This document shows, piece after piece, positions 35,621 to 46,301 of a stretch of 64,000 nt of DNA; positions within the stretch are counted from its first letter, which is position 1, and every line of letters starts with the position of its first letter. The DNA lies in contig MNCI01015499.1 in NCBI GenBank assembly GCA_015680685.1, forward strand, positions 2,148,159 through 2,212,158, given 5' to 3'. The notes under the pieces are model-generated. The model saw only the letters and a list, made by a program, of their open reading frames with translations, did no database searches and was not told the origin of the DNA. The DNA comes from Gnetum montanum. Taxonomy: Eukaryota; Streptophyta; Gnetopsida; Gnetales; Gnetaceae. The position numbers and the translations under genes are program-made.

Positions 35621-36330
35621 TCCTTTTTTGTCCATATTCTAAGCCCTCTTCAAGCATTCCCCACTATTCTAAGCTTTTCTAGCTTCCTCCAGACTCCAAT
35701 TTGATACAAAAACTCTTTGGTTTTACTTAGTGTTTAAATGGAAATTTTTTTTGTTTTTGGCCACGTCAATGCATCCCCATCGATGTAGCCCAATGCATCG
35801 ATGCATCCCCATCGATGCAGTACAAAAAGCCTATAACTAGTGTTAGGGAGTTAGTCATTTTTTAATCATTTTCTCTCAAACACCTAAGAAGGTTTTGTAG
35901 TTTTTTGAGCCAAATCCTTCCTAAGCCCATAGCTTGCAAACCACTTATTTAATTCACTCTATTCTTCACTCCTATAGCTACAAGAGGTGAGCTTTACCTT
36001 GTGGGGGCCATAAACCATAGGTTTCTGATAGACTTTTTTTTTTTGAAAATTTTCTAACTTCCACAAGGTTTGACTAATAAAATACTATTAAATATTACTA
36101 ATCCACTTCAATTAAACCTCACAAATGAACTTTGGTAATTATTTGAATAAAATAATATTAAAATAAACAATCCTCCATAATCATCACTTAGCCTAATTGT
36201 AATTTATCAAAGGAGATAAGGTATTAAGTGTTCTAAGTTACACATCAAGCACTAATCCTTGGTCATGTTGTGATTACAAATGATACTAAGACCTAAACAA
36301 CAATAAGAAGGAGGACCATCACAACCTAGG
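35621..36330 (+). promoter_or_regulatory. Possible internal promoter and leader before the extra ORF of element D
   Basis: At 35763-35820 there is a cluster of CATCGATG and ATGCATCCCC words like those in the U3 of the D LTRs (GCATGCATCGATGCAACCC, 46347-46365). A CCTATAAC string follows at 35830-35837. Then comes a pyrimidine-rich leader and, at about 35984, a GAGGTGAGC string that resembles a splice donor. The promoter reading is an inference from word similarity only. Confidence 0.35.
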
Positions 36331-38960
36331 GATGAGTGACCTAAAGGAGAAAGGGGCCAATAATAGTAGCAATCCTATGAGGAAGCAATAGAAACACATG
36401 CAATAGGACCTCTTCAGGAGGAGTCCAAAGTGGAGATTGTTTAATATATTTCCATAGTTGAGATGGGGCAATCACATTGTGATGAGGTGCCTGGGCCTAG
36501 ACCAAACCTAGAAGCTACTTTGATTGAAACCTAAAGTAAATCAATCTCAAGGAGGCTAAAGATTTGGTTCCTCAAAAACCTAACTTTGTCCTTTTTTTAG
36601 ACTTAGCACTAGAAGAGGTTAGAAAACAACTTCACAACGCTCCCATGTGGCCTATCCTTACTTCCATTGGGGAATGGTACATGGGGAAAACATATCTCTT
36701 TTGGAACAATAGGCATGGTGAAAATAAAGGACATCAATGTATCCTACTTTGCGTAGGTCATCATAGAGGCCCTCGGGTTTGTAGATACTAGGGCAACCTT
36801 GGCAAAAGTTTCAAAATCATGGCCTACCACCTCAACCCAAAGATGAGGCTAAGTAAAATCATTACATTCTCTACTCGTGCATGTGCCACTCTAAGCGGTA
36901 AATTCCCTATAAACCTCCTGCAACTCATATTCCTTGAAATGGAGAAGTGCTTCAAAGAGAATGAGCATGGGAGAAAGACACTCCCATTTCCATGCTTGAC
37001 CTAGAAACTGTATAAAAGGGGAGGCATAGCTTTCTATGCCAATGATACCCTTTGTCATGATCTTGTTTCCTCTTGGCAAAAAATGATGACAGATAAAGCA
37101 ACCACCAAGTTGTAAGAAGAGGATTAGCCACCACCACCACCCACTTAGGAAACAATGCTAGAAACTCATGCTACCATTAAGTGCATGCACAAGCTCCATG
37201 AATAAAGTCTTCAATAGTAGCAAGTAGAACCAAGTGGTGGTGAGCCATCAATCTACCAACAAGCATTGAGCCATCTTAATGAAGTGCCTAGAACCATTAG
37301 CTAGTTTGAGGAGTCTACACTGTTGTTCACTACCTAAAGGATGCAAGTGCTTGCAAGGTCAAATCCTATTGGTCAGGAAGTAATAGTGTATCTCTCAATA
37401 TAACAATAATTCCAAAATATTTTTGAGAATTCCACCACTTTATTAGTGTGCATGGAGGAGGACGAGGGAGAAACTATCTTGGTGATACAACACAAGGGGT
37501 AGGAGATAATAGTGGAGGTGGTGGCTAATCATGTGGCAGAGGCACTGAATGCTCATGCAGCCACTGTGCCTAATGTTGCTACACTCAGGGATGTGTAGAT
37601 GTTAAAAGGAGCAACTAGTGAGAAGCTTAGTGTAGCCCAACATGAGGAGATGCTAGATTGACTGGTAGGAACTAGGAAACTACTTTCGAAGATCTTTGAT
37701 CTCCTGGATACCATCACTATAATGCAGTCAAAGCTACTAGAAGCTAAGGGAAAACTCATCATCGTTAATGCCCAACTTGAGGCTACCACTTCCAAAAATA
37801 GATGGTTGGCTACCAAGGTTGTAGAATTGAGATCTCAATTAGCTGATCCCACTACTCTCAGCAAAGATGTAATAACAGATGAAGCTTTCCTACAGCTTTA
37901 GATCAAGCTAAGAGAGGTTGAGAGAGTAAAGGAGGAGGCGGTCTTTGATGCATCCCTCTTAAAGATTATATCCTAAAACACCAAGAAGGACTTATTAAAA
38001 TTCCACAAGGAGAACTTAGTTCTGATCAAAGACATTCATTACCTACAGAATGTCAAGATCCAGAAGACCAAGTGGTAGAATTTTTGTGATAGTACTAGGA
38101 GCAACTTGCCAAGGTGACCATGGACTTGGGGAGGTTAACTACTAAGAATAGAAATCCCTTAATGGAGGAAGTCCATGCACTTCACCAAAAATAAACCATT
38201 AAAATCACCACCTGGAAGAATGAGGCCTTGAATTTTGAATGGGTTAAGAATCATTATAGGAAATAGGTTGGGCTTCTCAAGGAAGTCAATGAGAAAGAAC
38301 TCCAATTCGCTAAGTTGAAGATGAATGAGATACTATAGCAACTCCAACAAGGAGGCAATATGTGGCAACCCATCTTTGATGAACTCAATGAATATAACAA
38401 AGTCAAAATCTACCTAAAGGAGTTGCAGATTGAGGATATGATTGAATACATGGAGTTAGCCAACCTCTGGTATGCAAACATGGCAATGGTAATTTCTGAA
38501 AGGTAAAGGTCAAAACTCAAGAAGCAAGTGACCAGCTCTTACATCTTGTATGAGGTAGAGCTCAAGAACCAAAAATTCACAAAGAAAAAGTTAGAATAGC
38601 TAATGAAGAGCTTAAAGTTCTCTGCATGCACTTCATAGATCAATGATCAATTGTGGAGAACCTGGCCAAGAGGATGAATGACTACCAAGAGCTAAAAAAT
38701 GTTGTTAGAGCATTTGACATTGCACACAAACAATTCGGTGCTTGGTTTGTGAACATCAAGGAGCTATTTTTGGTCATGCCCTATTTGTGGGATGTTCTTG
38801 TAATAGCTCACATTAGTGATGTCACATGTATTATGTATCATCTTCAAACTAAGGAAGAGAAGATGAAAGTACTGCTGAATGCTTTTCATCTTCCAAAAAA
38901 ACTAGTAGTTGTAGAAAGATAGTCACAACCACCTCAGCCTCAACCACAATATGCATCGAA
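36331..38960 (+). pseudogene. Extra decayed ORF of element D (coiled-coil rich)
   Basis: A long plus-strand reading with frequent stops and frame changes links several pieces. At 36564-36791 it reads LVPQKPNFVLFLDLALEEV. At 36819-37030 it reads INLLQLIFLEMEKC and LPFPCLT, then KLYKRGGIAFYAND. At 37620-37900 heptad-like pieces follow (KLLSKIFDLLDTITIMQSKL and VVELRSQLADPTTL). At 38653-38922 it reads MENLAKRMNDYQELKNVVRA. The second piece resembles the plant Transposase_32-type (putative plant transposon protein) domain, which I propose with low certainty. The position matches the env-like ORF of Athila elements, but I see no membrane segment. B and C lack it. Confidence 0.5.
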
Positions 38961-39203
38961 TGCAAGGAAAGGTCCCTCAGCATCTCAAGAGACTCCACCT
39001 CTTAAGACCATGTGATCTTCTTCTTGTCTTTAACAATCAGAGGAGTTTCAATTTTAAGTTTTTGTAATCATTGTCAATTTGTACACTTAGGCACTTAGCA
39101 TTGGTTTTTGAGTCAGTCATTCAGTCGATGGTTCTATACCTTCCCAAATTTTGTAAGAAGCTTGATCCTCCTTTTGTTCACTCAAGGACAAGTTGTTAGT
39201 TAG

Positions 39204-40009
39204 TGCTGAGTGGCGAGGTACCCCTACACTCAACCATATGAATACAAGCGTAGCACACACGATCTAGTTGAACTCCACAAACTAAGTGCCTACACACCTC
39301 ATGGAACACTTAAGGTTAATTATTCGTTGTCTTCCTAGACTTACTTGTAGTTGTCACAGTGTATGGTTAAGTAAGTTTGAGGTATATGATTTTTATAGCT
39401 TTTTCAGTTTTATCTCCTATGCTGAAAGGTGAAGGGTTGAAGAGACTAATTACTAACTCTAACTAACTAACTAAGTCTTAATTACTTAGCATTAGCATCC
39501 ATTCCCACTTACCATTCACACCCTGAACTGATGTAATCGTGGTTACCAAACGCTAGTTGTTGCTGGGATCACCATGCATAATGCACGTGCTCAAAGCGGT
39601 CGTACTGAGGCACTTAACTAGAAGAGAAGGGTTGAGAGAGGTTTAATGAACTAAAAAAGTGATTAAATGATAAAAAATAAATAAAAGTCCTAATTAGCCT
39701 ATTCCATGCACTACAAGGTTTATCCAAGAAGTTTGTCTTTATTTCCGTACACAAACTTGTGTTCAAGTACAATGTCTGCTCGAATAAAGATCCGTTCACT
39801 TTGGAGTTCCTACTACGGGCACATGGAAAATATTCTATCTCTGGAGGGATCAAACTACCAGAGTTTCACTATGGTCTAAGCCTAGGATGGAAAACAAAGG
39901 AGAGCCGCCTCTTATTTATAGACTTTGCAATGCACCACGATATCGCAGGGGACGATGCGATATTGCTTGGGATGCGATATTGCGGCCCATGTGATATCGC
40001 ATCCCATCA
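39204..40009 (-). repeat. 3' LTR of element C
   Basis: The left end reads TGCTGAG (TGATGAG in the partner) and the right end CATCCCATCA. The sense TATA box is at 39912-39919. GATATCGC palindromes lie between 39935 and 40005. Confidence 0.93.
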
Positions 40010-40024
40010 TATCCCCATGACTGA
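40010..40024 (-). promoter_or_regulatory. Terminal polypurine tract of element C
   Basis: The sense strand reads ATTCAGTCATGGGGATA directly before the LTR. One G is lost compared with F. Confidence 0.75.
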
Positions 40025-41247
40025 ATAAAAACTCATCATCGAGTTCATTACAAAATATTGGGATGGTATGGGATTATTGACTCAAAATGAAACTAATGGG
40101 ATGACTTGTGAACAGATCATCATTACAAGACAAGACAAAACTGGTATTCATGATAACAAGAGTGAACACTTTATTACATTGACATCAGGCCTCATTTTCC
40201 AGCTGAGAAAGAGAGAGAGAAAGAAGTGTTGCTACTGCCAACACCTAGATTGCGCCTTTCATTATCCATCCGTAAGCACGCCATCGGTCTTCCTCCTTGC
40301 ATAGCTGCTTTAGCACTGCTCCATTCCAAGTGTTTTCTCCAGATCCAATCCATTGTTGCATGATTTCCATCTACACACACAACACAATTTTTGTATTAGC
40401 AAGGGTAAATGAATTTCAATGTAGTTGATACCTTGCTTCAGTAAAAGTTCCATTTTCTAGGTTGTGGATGGTTGATATGGATTTGGAGATATAATATTGG
40501 TGACTATCGAAGGTGTAGGGGTTAGGAGAAAATCAAAAAAATTAGGCCCTGTACCCCCATGACTAATCGTGAACCTCTGGTAGCATTAAAATGGAGAAAG
40601 AAAAGGAACAAGAAAGATGAGGAAAAAGAGAAAACTATAGCATTGATGAAATGGATGTCAAGATGGAAATGAAAAAAATAAAATAGATTGCAAAAATGTT
40701 AAGGGAAATAATTTAACTGGTGCACCAAAGAGGAATGTTAGTGGGTCCTCCCCAAAGTAGGCTCATGCCCTTAATGCCCTGAAAAACCCACATTCAAAGA
40801 GTCCGTAGGCTCTAGGAATGTCATTTGGAACAAGAGTTAAAGTCTTAACCGCAAGAATTTACCAAAAAGAAAACAACGCGTCAACTAAAATATACACTAA
40901 TGATATAATCAACAATGAGGTGAACAATGGAGAGAAGGATGGAGAGAAGATAATGGAATGGAAGCCCAAGAACAAGGTGGTGTACAGCCCCTTGTGTAGT
41001 CCATGGTTAATGTGACTTAGCATATCCCATTCCAAGTTTGGCGTCAAACAAACCACTTTCAGTGACTTTGCATTAATACATTTGGCCAAACCATCCCCTT
41101 GAAGTAACAAGAATGCCTTCACCCAAGAGTCACCACTATTCTGATGAAACAAGAAGGAGAGAATGGAAAGCGAGAAGGGCCTTAGTTAGAGGGAACATTT
41201 TTATTTTGAGTTCCTTAACCAGTGCTTGTAGCCTAAGGGATTATTCT

Positions 41248-41333
41248 GTTTAAGTGGTGTGCTTTGAATTCTTACTTTTTTTGTTGTTTTTTGCTTTATG
41301 TGTTTATGCGTGAGAACCACACCATGCAAAGAC
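41248..41333 (-). ncRNA. Predicted stem-loop, element C
   Basis: On the plus strand GTTT pairs with AGAC (one wobble), GGTGTG with CACACC, and TTCTTAC with GTGAGAA (one wobble), around a longer T-rich loop than in B. Confidence 0.55.
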
Positions 41334-41750
41334 TTTATTATTTTTATTTGCTCAGCTTCCCGATAATTGGGTAACGTCGAAACAGTAAGAAAACTCAAGA
41401 AAAAAACATCCAAGCACCCAAGATAATGGCCAACGTAGAAGCATCAAGTTCCCTTGAAGTCACACCCTTTTCAATTCTTGAGTCCTTCCTTAGTTTGAGA
41501 AATGCCCAGTCACTGATTCGTTAATGGTTCTTATTTAGAAGGGGACTATACATTTCCAAGCCTAGAGAGACCATAGAAACTTGTGGATGAATAGATTAAG
41601 TGAACTCATTGCCTACTATATCAAAAGAAACATACCTTAGTATCAACATCATAACTTAAAGGTAAAAACCAAACATTAGCAGTCAACATGAAAACAGTTC
41701 ATATTATCATGAAGAACACTTATTAGGTAACAAACTTACAAGGTGGATGA

Positions 41751-41955
41751 CACACACACACACACACACAAAATGAAAAAGTATAACGATGATGTAAAAC
41801 AAAAAAAAAAATTAAAGAAATTGTAAAACAAAAATGTGTAAAAAAAAACATGTAAAACAAAAACGTGTAAAACAAAAATGTGTAAAACAAGAACATGTAA
41901 AACAAAAACATGTAAAACAAAAATGTGGAAAACAAAAACGTGTAAAAAAAACTAA
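41751..41955. repeat. (CA)10 microsatellite and 15-bp tandem repeat array
   Basis: The (CA)10 is at 41751-41770. Nine units of TGTAAAACAAAAAYR-type sequence follow, starting at 41822, 41837, 41851 and then every 15 bp to 41941. Read on the minus strand the array gives a Phe/Tyr-rich frame by chance, not a gene. Confidence 0.92.
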
Positions 41956-41989
41956 AAAGAACTGAGGGCCCCAAATGATTAGCATAGGT

Positions 41990-42010
41990 GGCCATCTCCC
42001 CCATGATTGA
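41990..42010 (-). promoter_or_regulatory. Internal polypurine tract, element C
   Basis: The sense strand reads CAATCATGGGGGAGATGGCC, just downstream of the remaining end of the coding region. Confidence 0.65.
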
Positions 42011-42188
42011 ATGGAAAGGAAGAGATCTGAAATAATGAATGCCTATTTGAATTTTTAAGAATTTTCCAACTTCTCCCCATTGATGTTCTTAGATTAAGGG
42101 GTGGAAGTTGGCGACGCTCATATTTTAATGTATTTATGCCTTCGTTGTTGGCATGGGTTGTTTCCTCAGTTCGCTCCAAGCATATTTG

Positions 42189-42857
42189 TCAGTTGCTCTT
42201 TCGACTAGCTATCAACCATAGGATGTCTACTACTTGTTGTGTGGTTGCTACACATAGGCATCTTTGTCTCATAGTTTCAATGGCACACCTATTGCACGGA
42301 GGAGATGTGGAGCATTCCTCCATGTCATCACCCGATGAATCACTGTATGTGATGCATGGAACTTTCTTCTTCTTGATCTCTCCGTAAATATTTACCTTAG
42401 ATATTTCCAAGGAAAGATCACGAATTCCTAGGCATGCATCTACTATACTCAGCCATGCCCTTCCCATTATAATTGGGAAGTCCCCTTCGTTGTTGTTGAC
42501 TTCAATCACCAGGAAATCAGCTAGGTAGGACCAACCACTCACAGTGGTAACGATGTCCTCCACCAATCCCAAGGGAATGGTGATGGACTGGTCTGCTAGC
42601 TCTAGTTCAATGATGCTCTTCTTAAGTTGGGTTAGGTTCCAGGCTTGATACATTTCTCGTGAAATTAAGTTGACTCCAGAACCTGAGTCAAGAAGAGCCT
42701 TATGTGGTTTGTTCCTGACAACTTGGAGGTAGATTAAGGGACTGCCAGGGTCAAATAATTTCTTGGGAAGGTGGCCTACCTTGATCCAGTCAGTTACGAT
42801 ATGTGTTAACATAACCGTATGCGTTAAGCTCTGATTTTGGACTGAAGGAAGCTCCAA
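42189..42857 (-). CDS. pol: Aspartic protease region of element C (open, same frame as gag)
   Basis: A 222-codon open stretch in the same frame as gag. ALLDSGSGVNLISREMYQAW carries the D-S-G catalytic triad intact, unlike in A, B and D. It continues with LKKSIIELELADQSITIPLG, SGWSYLADFLVIEV and FPIIMGRAWLSIVDACLGIR. The C-terminal part has a Cys-rich EECSTSPPCNRCAIE stretch. The protease would cleave the gag polyprotein in the particle. RT does not follow: the frame ends at 42189 after LWLIASRKSN. It could only function if the upstream stops were bypassed, so it is listed as the open remnant of a gag-protease frame. Confidence 0.82.
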   Translation of the reverse strand: MELPSVQNQSLTHTVMLTHIVTDWIKVGHLPKKLFDPGSPLIYLQVVRNKPHKALLDSGSGVNLISREMYQAWNLTQLKKSIIELELADQSITIPLGLVEDIVTTVSGWSYLADFLVIEVNNNEGDFPIIMGRAWLSIVDACLGIRDLSLEISKVNIYGEIKKKKVPCITYSDSSGDDMEECSTSPPCNRCAIETMRQRCLCVATTQQVVDILWLIASRKSN

Positions 42858-45332
42858 AGCCTTGTGTGTTGGAGGAGCGTACCTAGACTCAATCGCTTGT
42901 TGTTGTGAGAGGTTGTCTGGGCTTTTGGTTCTAAAGAAATGTCTTCTCTTTTTGTGGTTGTCAGAACCAGTAGCGGGTTGGATGTTTACAGCTCTCGTAG
43001 CTTTGCGTTACTGCGGTTGAGTGGGTAGTTCCCTTTGCATTGTTGGAGCAATAGGTGTTATGGGAACTACTAGTGGAAGAGGTGCAGATGGATTAGAAGG
43101 ATGGTATGGGTATGGAGCATCTCCTGGAGGAGAAGGAGTCCTTCTAAAGTACTCCTGAACTTGGTAGTGATGTTGGGGAGTTGTGTGACCCATGGTGCCA
43201 CTTGGAGAAATTGACTGCTGCACGTAGTAACCATAAGGATCGGGTTGCTGGTAAGGGTATTGATGTTTTGGCAGTGGCATCCCCCATGACTGTGCGTATT
43301 GCCACTGCTGATGTTTTCTGATGGGTTGTGGTGGAGTTCCACTTGGATAGTACATCAATGGTTGGTGGAACTGGCTTGGGTTACCTTGGGGATAAGGTAA
43401 CCTTCGGGGTGTCTATCGTCTGTTAAGTCTTAGGTTGAGTCCATACACCCCAGACTCTTGTAGATGTGAGATGATTGGACAACATCCCTTAGGATGGTCA
43501 TATTGGCAGATCTCACATCCACTGTCATTGTCTATGTTTGAATCCATAACCTCATCGGAGATAGTTATTTTCCCCTTACCCTTGTCATGTGCAGGGCCTG
43601 AATCTCTCCTCTTTTTCTTATCTTTGTCACTACTTCATTCCTCCTTAGACTCTTCTACAATTTTTAAGATAGTTTCAATTTTAATGTCTAAGGAGATCCA
43701 TACTTCATCTACCTTAGCCGATACTTCCGTTGTTAGCTTCTGCAGTAGCAAGGTTTTTTGGTTCACCAACTCTTCGAGTGGTGACTCATCCTCTTCATCA
43801 CAAAATATCACTCCCTTCTTTCAAAGAGAGGGATCATGGTTGTATTCTTCTGTGCTCTCTCTTTTTTATAGCTCCCCTTCTTCTTTGGCTACTTGTTCCA
43901 AAAATTAATGAATTTCACGGGATCTAAGTTCTGATAGTCTCCCTTGGGCATAAGTCCCAAGGGTTCTCCTAGTTTCATAGCTTAGCCCATCTACGATGTG
44001 GCAAAGTTGATCCTGCTGTGTGTAACCATGGCCCGAGCAACAATGTAACAATGCATAGTAGTGGCCCATTACAGCATCCAAGGGTTCATGAGTACCTTGC
44101 TTCCATCCTTGGATCTGCTTACACAAATTAGACACTCTGGAGTACGTTTGATATTTATTGTTGAAGAGTTCTAACATCATACTCCACCTCCTGATGGTTT
44201 CTAGCTCTAAGGACTGGTACCAATTCTCTGCTTCCTTTATGAGTATCCTGGGAAACAACTTCAATTTTTTCCACTCGTTCTCTATGTTTTGCAAGGCACA
44301 GGCATCATGGAATGCCTGTAAATGATTTTGCGGATCCGCGTTGTATACCCCTTCAAAGCATGGGATATTGTTCATGTCCAAGCGCTTAATCCGAATATCT
44401 TTCAAATGCCTTTTTGGTATTCTCACTACCTCTATTATATCTAGCATGCTTTGGGTGGTAAGTAGGGGTTCATCATGATTGTCTCTTTCATGACTATGAT
44501 GCCTACGTTGTTCCGTACTTTCCCTTCGTTCATGCCCTTGTCCTCGCTCTCGACTCTCTTGTTGAGGTCTCTCATTTTGCCTACCTCTATCCTCATTGTT
44601 ATGCTCTCTATGATTGTGTCCTGATGTGGAAGGAGAGGGTGAGTGATGTGAAGAAGGGGAAGAAGAAGGAGAACCATCTTCATGATGATGTTTCTTACCT
44701 TCTCTTCTGTGGCTTCGGCGCCAATCGTGATGACGATCTGAGTGCCCATCCTTGTCATGTGTTGTTGTTCCCTCAGTGAACAACTGGTGTTCATAGGGAT
44801 CAGAACCAAGGTTGTGTATCGTGGAGCGCAGGTTCTAATACCCCACCTCTTCACTATCATTAGGAGGGGGAACATCTTTTGATAGAGATCCCGTGATAAC
44901 TGGTTCACCATCTCCAATTTCACTTAGGACGTGCAGGACCTCTTTGCCCTTCAACAGTGTATGTTGGCTCTCCTGCCTTGAGTCCCTCATACGTTGTGCT
45001 GATGTAGGATAGTAATCCCTTGTGTCAAAATCACCTATAATGTATTCAGCATAGAGCTAAGTCATGTCAATATGTGCCAAAGCATGGAGGAGCATGTTGG
45101 GGATGGCACAATCTAGAGGTAACACTATGTTACCTTGCAAGTCTCTCTAGTGCATTTGTTCATCCTAATGAAGGATAAAAGTAAACTTGGGTATATACTC
45201 ATCAGGATGAGTATATTCCAGCCTATATTGTTGAGGTACTGGCTGATTTTGGTTATGTGTTTTAGATTGCTGACTGTTTCTTGTATTATCCCTAGGTGGT
45301 GAATTGCTCTTGTGAGAAGAAGAAGTAGACAT
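42858..45332 (-). pseudogene. gag: gag of element C
   Basis: The start is inferred at the ATG at 45332 (MSTSSSHKSN). It runs in one frame into the protease without a frameshift. Ten in-frame stops were located (upper coordinates 45167, 45149, 45059, 44837, 43907, 43868, 43823, 43637, 43415, 43010), mostly TAG or TAA where relatives have Gln. The largest open piece is 43905-44783: a Ser/Arg/His/Glu-rich segment (44480-44760), then the capsid-like core with RLDMNNIPCFEGVYN, HLQAFHDACALQNIENEW and LELFNNKYQTYSRVSNL. Later come the zinc-knuckle-like motif (43464-43517) and a Pro/Gln/Tyr-rich tail (43008-43358). Confidence 0.88.
43464..43517 (-). other. Zinc-knuckle-like motif of gag, element C
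   Basis: CEICQYDHPKGCCPIISH, the most complete copy: C-x2-C-x3-H-x3-C-C-x4-H. Confidence 0.72.
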
Positions 45333-45456
45333 TATGTCTTATCGGTGTGCTATTTAACCATTATAAAATTTTTTGTATGATTAACCCTTAGGTTTGTTTC
45401 GGCTACCAACGATGTGAGTAATTTCCTATGTTCTACTTAGCGCACAAACACTTAGT

Positions 45457-45473
45457 CCCCCGCAACAGCGCCA
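45457..45473 (-). promoter_or_regulatory. Primer-binding site (tRNA-Asp) of element C
   Basis: The plus strand reads CCCCCGCAACAGCGCCA, one base from the LTR. It differs from tRNA-Asp (CCCCGGCAACGGCGCCA) at two positions. Confidence 0.85.
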
Positions 45474-45474
45474 A

Positions 45475-46296
45475 TGATGAGTGGCGAGGTACCCCTACAC
45501 TCAACCATACGAATACGAGCGTAGCATGTGCGAACTGATCAAACTCTGCAGAATAAGTGCCTACAAGCCTCATGGAACACTTAAGGTTAATTATTCATTG
45601 TCTTCCCAGACTTGTAGTTGGCACTGTGTATGGTTAAGTAAGTTCGAGGTATATGATTTTTATAGCTTTTTCGATTTTATCTCCTATGCTGAAAGGTGAA
45701 GGGTTGAAGAGACTAATTACTAACTCTAACTAACTAACTAAGTCTTAATTACCTAGCGTCAGCATCCGTTCCCACTTACCGTTCACACCCTGAACCTATG
45801 CAACCGTGGTTACCAAATGCTAGTCGTTGCTGGGATCACCACACGTAACACACGTGCTTGAAGCGGTCGTACTGAGGCACTTAACTAGAAGAGAAGGGTT
45901 GAGAGAGGTTTAATGAACTAATAAAGTGATTAAATGATAAAAAATAAATAACAATAAATAAAAGTCCTAATTAGCCTATTCCATGCACTGCAAGGTTTAT
46001 CCAAGAAGTTCATCTTTATTGTCGTACACAAACTTGTGTTCAGGTACAATGTTTGCTCGAATAAAGATCTGTTCACTTTGGAGTCCCTACTGCAGGCACA
46101 TGGAAAATATTCATCTCTGGAGGGATCAAACTGCCAAATTTTCACTACGGTCTAAGCCTAGGATGGAAAACAAGGGAGAGCAACCTCTTATTTATAGACT
46201 TTATGATGCACCGCGATATCGTGTATGTGATATCGCGTGGGATGCGATATCGCGACAGAAGTGATATCACGGCCCATGCAATATTACGTCCCATCA
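45475..46296 (-). repeat. 5' LTR of element C
   Basis: It starts TGATGAGTGGCG and ends GTCCCATCA. The sense TATA box is at 46189-46196, with GATATCGCG-type palindromes at 46213-46270. Differences from the 3' LTR are mainly C/T and A/G. Confidence 0.94.
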
Positions 46297-46301
46297 GTTA
46301 G

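Larger units (their letters stand above)
40025..41989 (-). other. Noncoding 3' region of element C
   Basis: It corresponds to the same region of B, with the conserved block (40741-40760), a stem-loop (41248-41333), a (CA)10 microsatellite (41751-41770) and a 15-bp tandem array (41822-41955). No gene seen; the small ORFs at 40818-41152 are unconvincing. Confidence 0.7.
39204..46296 (-). mobile_element. Non-autonomous Athila-like element C (gag and protease only)
   Basis: The LTRs are 39204-40009 and 45475-46296. Flanking 5-mers are both GTTAG (39199-39203 and 46297-46301), a perfect target-site duplication. The primer-binding site, gag, protease, internal and terminal polypurine tracts are present. 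RT, RNase H and integrase are missing: the linker after protease (ends 42189) is followed within about 180 bp by the internal polypurine tract. It resembles the gag-only class called TR-GAG in plants, plus a protease. It is the best preserved copy here. Confidence 0.92.

Noticed and set aside
41822-41955. Regular short repeats as a CRISPR array
   Set aside because: Units are directly adjacent, with no spacers, in plant DNA.
41723-42004. Phe/Tyr/Leu-rich minus-strand ORF that looks like a membrane protein
   Set aside because: It is a product of the 15-bp array and the CA repeat read in one frame.
43435-43908. 157-codon plus-strand ORF
   Set aside because: It is antisense to the gag frame of element C, which has clear homologues in A, B, D and F. 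Serine-rich composition comes from the opposite strand.
45457-45473. Partial tRNA-Asp gene
   Set aside because: Only the last 17 bases are matched and it stands at the LTR edge: it is a primer-binding site.
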